From NCBI GenBank assembly GCA_961205875.1, contig OY540812.1, forward strand, positions 18,352,001-18,416,000: a DNA stretch of 64,000 nucleotides. The letters are read 5' to 3'. The notes beneath the pieces are model-generated. The model made no database searches and was not told the origin of the DNA. It saw only the letters and a list, made by a program, of their open reading frames with translations. The DNA comes from Sialis fuliginosa (Eukaryota; Arthropoda; Insecta; Megaloptera; Sialidae). Of the stretch, positions 58,286 through 64,000 are shown piece by piece. A program made the translations under genes and the position numbers. Position 1 is the stretch's first letter. Each line of letters starts with the position of its first letter.

Positions 58286-59165
58286 GAAACAATATAAAAT
58301 ATTTAATGATTACGTCACAGCCAGAAAGACACCGTTGGCGAACTAAACACAAGATGGCGTCGAATCGAAAATGCGGAAGTCGAAAATAGATCAAGCGCAA
58401 TAAAATATAAAAAAAATTGTATATTTATATATTTACTCATTATCCTTTGCAAATATTTTCAAGTCACTTATCGATTCCTAAATCCAAATGTATAATGTAA
58501 CAATTGTTAACAATGAAATGTCTCGAGCACAACTAAACCCCGACTCACTGCTTCGACGGTTCGTCCACAATTACGAACAAGAAGCTAGCAGTGGCTTTGG
58601 TTCCGCTTCCCTTCGCACCGCGCACACCCGCGACGCCGCGGTAGAACAGTCCTGCATTGGTCGCGCTCCGTCCCCACCCCGCGTCCCGCGCGCGAACTCG
58701 CATCCCCTCTCGGGCCTCTTTGGCAGCATCATTTCCAAAGTAAAGTGTGACGCAACACAGGAATTGGCCTCTTGTTACTTCATGCACATTCTGAGCGACT
58801 CTTGCTGTGCACAGCTCCGTTACGCGCGTCGCTCAGACGGTGACGCGTTTGGCGGGATGTATGAAAAACGATTGTGCTAAGCAATACCTATGTTGGCGAC
58901 CTCGTTTCGCTTATGTTTTATTATAGAGAGCGCGCTGGTGGGGGGCGTGCATTTCACTCGCGCGGAGGGGTCGCACTATTTCGTTCTCTGTCTGTGACAC
59001 GTGTGCGATCCGTTGGGTCGATGACCTCACTCTCTCCACGTGTCGTAATTCGAGGCAATGCAATGGTTCAGAGGTATCGAATAGTTTGTGAACTGAACAC
59101 ATTTTGCAGTACGTGGATTACACCTTGTGACGTAATACGGACACCTACGAAACGCCGCGTTATTT
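58286..59165. promoter_or_regulatory. CpG-rich domain, candidate promoter or first-exon region
   Basis: About 0.9 kb with the highest G+C and CpG density of the window (GCGACGCCGCGGTAGAAC, CCGCGTCCCGCGCGCGAACT). It is bracketed by CRE-like TTACGTCA (58310-58317) and TGACGTAA (59128-59135). It holds two CACGTG E-boxes (58998-59003, 59037-59042) and an AAGATGGCG motif (58351). This fits a housekeeping-type promoter or 5' exon. A 130-codon ATG frame (58488-58880) crosses it but is S/R/A-rich with no recognised domain, and a frame on the other strand is equally open, so I do not call a protein. Orientation is unknown. Confidence 0.5.
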
Positions 59166-61094
59166 AAATTATACATATACAACATTTTTACATATACATA
59201 TGTAACGGTATTAACTAATATATAGCGTTTCACAAGTTCACAATACATGCATTATTAAAGTAGATATTATGTATGAAACATGTTACAACCAGAATAGCAT
59301 TATTCGTCTATTTATAGCAGTGTTTGTGTACCAGTTGATTACTTTAATATAAACTTTGATATGGTTACTATAAACTGATAAGAGAGCTATTTTTACAACT
59401 TACATTTGTCAAATATTTAGCACTCGCTTTTATTGCACCCTCATACATAATGATATATTTATGTATTGCTTATAATTATATGTATATGTACTTGATTTTT
59501 AACTTGAACACTTCAAACTATGTAGATATTTTTCCATTCTACTTATAATGACTATGACTGAACTATAACTGAATATTGCAATATTATTTAACAAACACTA
59601 AAAAGAAAGTATACAATATAATTTATCTTCAGAAAAATAAATTTGTATCTAGCATCTATGTATGTAGACGCTGCTAAGCAACTGACATAATAATAATTTT
59701 AGTCTATTTCCCACATGTAACAGCAGTAATTATTAAGTGAATTTCATTACCTGCTGCTACATTGTATAATTTTATGGTCCAATAACTTCAAGATCTGTTT
59801 GTCATGTGAAGATAAACAATAAATTAAAACGCTTTAATTTATATGAAAATTGTTATAATGCTATTATATAAGACTATAAGTAATCAAGCAGAAAAATAGT
59901 CACTTGGTGGAACAGATTGTTAGAAAGCTGGTTTTTCTACAAATATCATAAAAAATGTCTACTTTAGTATAATATAATTTTTTTTTAACCATAAGATATA
60001 TAGGTAAGCTTCAATTGCCATCTTGAATATGATTGAATATACACTACTATTAAAAAATATATTAATTACATAAATATTTGTGTATAATATAGGAACTTTT
60101 GGTATTTAAATGTGAACAATGCTGTTTTATAAAAAGGCAAAAAAAGAATGTAAACTAAAAATATATTAGTGTTGATTCTTATGGAAATGTACTCCGGGAG
60201 GGAATATAAAAATTCCGGGGGATGGACATGGACATTACTAGACCTACTACATTTATATTGGGATATAAAATGTATTATATTTCGACCGGTTTGGGGGGGG
60301 GGGGGGGGTGTTTCACCGGGGAAGAATATCGCTCCCGAGACTATCCTGGATTCAATTCTGCTATAACTAAATTAATAAGTATCATAGAAACGAACTGTCT
60401 TATTTTTTAATAAATTTAAAACCTTTTTTTTAATTACATACGCCACTGAATTAATTAAAGAAAACAATTAGTAAGTAAATACGGAATTTTGACAAATCGA
60501 TAAAACACAATATTCTCTCTATTTACGAACGAAATTAATTTATACAGCGGTATATTTATAATATTTATCAATTATTTACATTATTATTATATTGCATACG
60601 ATTTGTTTATTTCTATTAACTTTGCAAAACAAATTAATGTTTGATTCCATTTGTGCAATGCTTGGAATTTTTATAACTATCCCAATAAAGAAATAGTTGT
60701 ACTGTATTTCCATTTATAGTTTAATTATTGTTTTAATTAAATTAACACATTAGAAAACCTTTTCTGAATATAAAATTTACTAATAGCTGTAGTTTTTATA
60801 GAAATTTTTCAAACTTATTAAAATATTTTTAAAATGTTAATATTAAATTTTGATTTTAATAATTTTTATATTTGCAAATTGTAATTTTATCAAAATATAT
60901 ATCAATATAGTTGATTATATTCTTTTCATATAATATAATAAATAATACAAATAATATATGATATTAATTGTAAATTTTTCTTTATACCTACGTTAACGTG
61001 TCTGACCTAAATATGCAATGTACATAAATTGTTGGCTTTGTTGGTTTGATTAATCAATATCACAATTAACATTGGCTATCCTTATTATAGATTA
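59166..61094. other. AT-rich DNA with a poly-G tract
   Basis: A run of about 17 G at 60292-60309 lies between CGACCGGTTT and TGTTTCACCGGGGAAGAATA. CATACGCCACTG (to 60447) resembles a hAT-like right end. A frame across the poly-G tract is not convincing. Confidence 0.45.
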
Positions 61095-61414
61095 CTAGCT
61101 GTTACCCGCGACTTCGTTCACGTGGAAGTTAGATTAGTGAAAACAACACCATGAAGTTAGGTTAGGTAAATAATACAAATTTCTGTATGATAGTCGATGT
61201 CTACACTAGAAAAGTATAACCTTCATGCGTACAAATGTAACAACCATTTTTTATCTAATCAATTTTTCGGGATACAAAATAGTATATGTCCTTCCTAAGG
61301 ATGTAAGCTATCTCCCTGCCAAATTTCACAAGATCGGGGTTCAGCGGTTTAGTCGTGAAAAGGTAACAAAAAAAGAGACAGACACACTTTCGCATTTATA
61401 ATATTAGTATGGAT
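61095..61414 (+). repeat. Retroelement 3' region or SINE of the 'CTAGCTGTTACCCGCG' type
   Basis: Starts CTAGCTGTTACCCGCGACTT and CGTTCACGTGGA, then has CCTTCCTAAGGATGTAAGCT, TGCCAAATTTCACAAGATCG, GGTTCAGCGGTTTAGTCGTG and AGACAGACACACTTTCGCAT. It ends TTATAATATTAGTATGGAT. This order is a very widespread insect retroelement tail, usually attributed to RTE-like LINEs or SINEs. No coding region. Orientation is given by the tail. Confidence 0.7.
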
Positions 61415-64000
61415 TATTCGAAAATGTCAACTGTAAATTTTTCTTAATAAGAATGACATAAACATCATAACTACCTTCGATTTTTTATTTAATTTATAGT
61501 ATATATATATTTTTATTATAAATAATTATCAATTGGAAATTCTTCTTAATATGAGCCTGCCCTAATTTTAATATCAATTTGTTAAAATCGGTTCAATAGT
61601 TTTCGAGTTAAGTCGGTACAAACAAACACACCAGACTTACAAGCAAAAATTCCTTAATTTTCGTACGAACTGACATTCCTGTTTGCTCCAATATATGTAT
61701 TCCCTGCATTTAAATATGTAGTGAAATCGTAATATGAATTACTTCTCTTAAAACCAGACAATATAATATTTAAATTAAAAAAGTGTTATAGTTTATAAAA
61801 TTAATTCTAACTTATCATATTTTGTGTTTATATTCCTCGCGTTCCTTTCTTTATAGGGTTTAATGTTACGCCACTGCGCAGCCAAGAGCTGATTTTGAAA
61901 CATTTCAAGGGAAAGTAATTTAGGTCACATTCATTAGTATGACCTAAATTCAGGAAAATCTGAAGGATTTTTTCGCTTAGGAACGATTTCTATCTTTGTT
62001 GGTACATTTTCTTATAAAGCAGTGTTGGAAAATTTTATGTTGTAACATATATTGGATTTGGAAATTTAAAAAAATTAAAAATAAATTAATTGTATAATTA
62101 ATATCTTCTGTTCTATAATGTAAATATAACCATTGTAAAGTGCGGGCCACGATACAGTAGTGGGAGAGCACAGCAAGCAACGCACTTCCTTTTCGAGACA
62201 GAAAATTTTACATAAAAAAAAATTAAACATCAATTAGACTCACGCCCCCATTAATGAAAAGTCATATTCCCCCCTTTCTTTCTTGATTTAAAAACTTTTC
62301 TTCTATGTAAATAAACAGTAAAAGAAATAAATCAAATCAATAATGATCAAACGCAAACATAACTGTTTCGAAACTTTGAATAAAATTTCAATACTTATTG
62401 ATAGATTAATACCTAAACCTATCTAACAATTATAATTGTTAAATTATAATTATCAATCATTAATACCTGAAAGTACTTGTTTTATAAAAGGAATACGTAC
62501 AAGTACACACAACACTTTTTAATAGCTTCCATAATCCCAGTATAATTATAGCGAGAGTAAATCAATAAATGTGTGGGCAAAACACTTGTACGAGAGTTCT
62601 TGGGTTTAATACGTTACATAGTACGTTTTGTATTACTGTCTACATGTGTGCAAATAATAAATAAACAAAAGATTTATAAATAAACATACAAATAAAAATT
62701 GCGACGAGTGCACTTGTAATTTATATTATATTTATAATTATTGTCAATATAGTAGATATAATAATCATTGCAATGATTACTATATCAACTAAAATATTCA
62801 TCAATACTTTATAATTTATATTATTTAATTAGTACAAGAAAGTAAATAATGAAATATGTTTATACGATTATCTTTTATATTATGTTATACCAATGATACA
62901 TAAATATTGATTTTCTGGTTCGTAGAAAAAATAAAAGTTAATTTTGAAATTCGGTAGTACCTATATGATTACAGAAAAATATATAGGTATAACTATTTAA
63001 ATAATAAAATAACTTTGCGTTGTTTGTCTCATCAGTTTTGCTCAATGTACTGAATTCATCTACAAATAAAATTGCCAATCTAAGTTCAGATTGCGAGATG
63101 TTACTACATCTGATTGAATTATATATATTTTTCTTTCTGTGTAACATAGATGTAACTTTTATATATACTTTTAACGTTTGGTCTTGGTTACATTATTATA
63201 TAATATATTATTCAGTACCCTGACCTAAACACTCCTAAATGAAGAGGAAATTACCTTATTTACCTTTGTTTTACGGTACTATTGACACTACCGTTGACTT
63301 TTATACTGGATTTTTAACAAATTCAAAAAGATAGTTGATCAAATGGAGGATAATGTTAATGACTACATTTTTAACCGACCAATCAAACCAAAAAACATTT
63401 TTTTTTAAATAGAATGCCCTGAATATTTTTGCATATTTAACACTTCTCTTGGGATGTTTATTCATATCTAAAATATTAGCCCTATCTGATGTCCGGTTTA
63501 GACGTAATAATATTTTTTTCAAAAAAATTGTCTTTTACATTACTCCATTTAAAAATTCACCACTTCCGTGGCCGCAGCTTTGAAGACGAAATTAAATATG
63601 GACCTTATTGTAGGAGGTTGGTGGGTGCTTTTGTTTAAATATCTTAGAGCCACCATGTACAGGTAGTTCAAAATTAATTTTCAAATTTGGAGAACTTCAA
63701 AGTTATTTTTCTCAACTATTTCAAATGGAACATCCTATATATTTAAAAAAAATGTTATGTAGAATTATATAACGAACATTTTTTGTTTGTACATTCTTAT
63801 GGTTATTTGTAACCATTTTTGATTTATTAAGCAAAAAGTACAAAATTAATTCAACAATATTTACTAAAAAAAATATTTTTTTTCAAATACATATAATAAA
63901 ACACGATGTACGTACAGGGCACAGGGTTCATGCTGCCCATAAAAATAGTATTTTATGTTTCTGTCTCGATTTCACACTGTGCATTAGTGAATATATATGG
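61415..64000. other. AT-rich DNA, no gene recognised
   Basis: AATCGGTTCAATAGTTTTCG and AAACAAACACACCAGACTT (61589-61640) look like a retroelement scrap, and TTACGCCACTGCGCAGCC (61868) like a hAT-like end. Other short frames on both strands match nothing recognised. Confidence 0.45.

Noticed and set aside
58488-58880. 130-codon ATG frame in the CpG-rich domain
   Set aside because: Open frames exist on both strands there because GC-rich DNA has few stops; the product has no recognisable domain. Kept only as part of the promoter-like feature.
60169-60410. Glycine-rich short protein frames
   Set aside because: They read through a poly-G run and overlap each other in two frames; no independent support.

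Overview
The window is AT-rich eukaryotic nuclear DNA, and its content points to an insect. The signs are a dense load of MITEs, foldback elements and short non-LTR 3' ends of types common in insect genomes. Examples are the 'CTAGCTGTTACCCGCGACTTCG...ATATTAGTATGGAT' type at 61095-61414 and the 'TAGGAACCC...AACATGCACTTTGCCG' type at 30158-30700. I cannot fix the order; hemipteran or lepidopteran would both fit. I found no confidently recognisable host exon, tRNA, rRNA or bacterial-type operon. The stretch reads as intergenic or long-intron DNA built largely from transposon remains.

The only protein with a recognisable family is a 163-residue ATG-started product at 3145-3636. It carries the two N-terminal DNA-binding helix-turn-helix domains of a pogo/Tigger transposase but stops where the catalytic DDE domain should begin. 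It lies inside a complete 951-bp element with matching TIRs and a TA target duplication (2800-3750).

Layout. 1-5000: diverged MITE at the edge, a CpG-richer patch (about 1587-1735), the pogo/Tigger-like element, and an 833-bp palindromic element (4164-4996). 5100-9620: a SINE-like scrap, then a roughly 1.95-kb palindrome (6000-9364) whose left arm is split by a 1,417-bp TTAA-flanked piggyBac-like insertion (6740-8156). The other arm keeps the uninterrupted site. 10-17 kb: GC-richer patches and two of three copies of a 332-bp MITE with TWA duplications. 17.6-25.7 kb: non-LTR-like repeats, a hAT-like element filled with ATTCGC repeats (20434-21298, 8-bp TSD), a palindromic hAT-like MITE (21480-22094, 8-bp TSD) and another hAT-like MITE. 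29-35 kb: non-LTR fragments and a 2.7-kb foldback (32004-34737). 35.7-40.5 kb: a 212-bp hAT-like element made almost entirely of AACCGAAA-type repeats (8-bp TSD), a TA-flanked MITE, and an element holding a 42-bp minisatellite. 45-50 kb: small hairpins, repeat fragments, a CpG-richer patch and the third MITE copy. 50.7-54.5 kb: the most striking object, a 3.7-kb foldback element with an 11-bp direct flank repeat. Its arms hold about 26 copies of a 15-bp repeat outside and 408-bp tandem units inside. 55.8-64 kb: another MITE, a CpG-rich promoter-like domain (about 58290-59165), a SINE/RTE-like end and unrecognised AT-rich DNA.

There is no gene system here in the operon sense. The biology is transposon structure: non-autonomous elements whose terminal sequences have been amplified into tandem arrays, nested insertions that give relative dates, and a transposase fragment that could bind DNA but not cut it. 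Family names rest on TIR and TSD features read by eye; no database search was possible.
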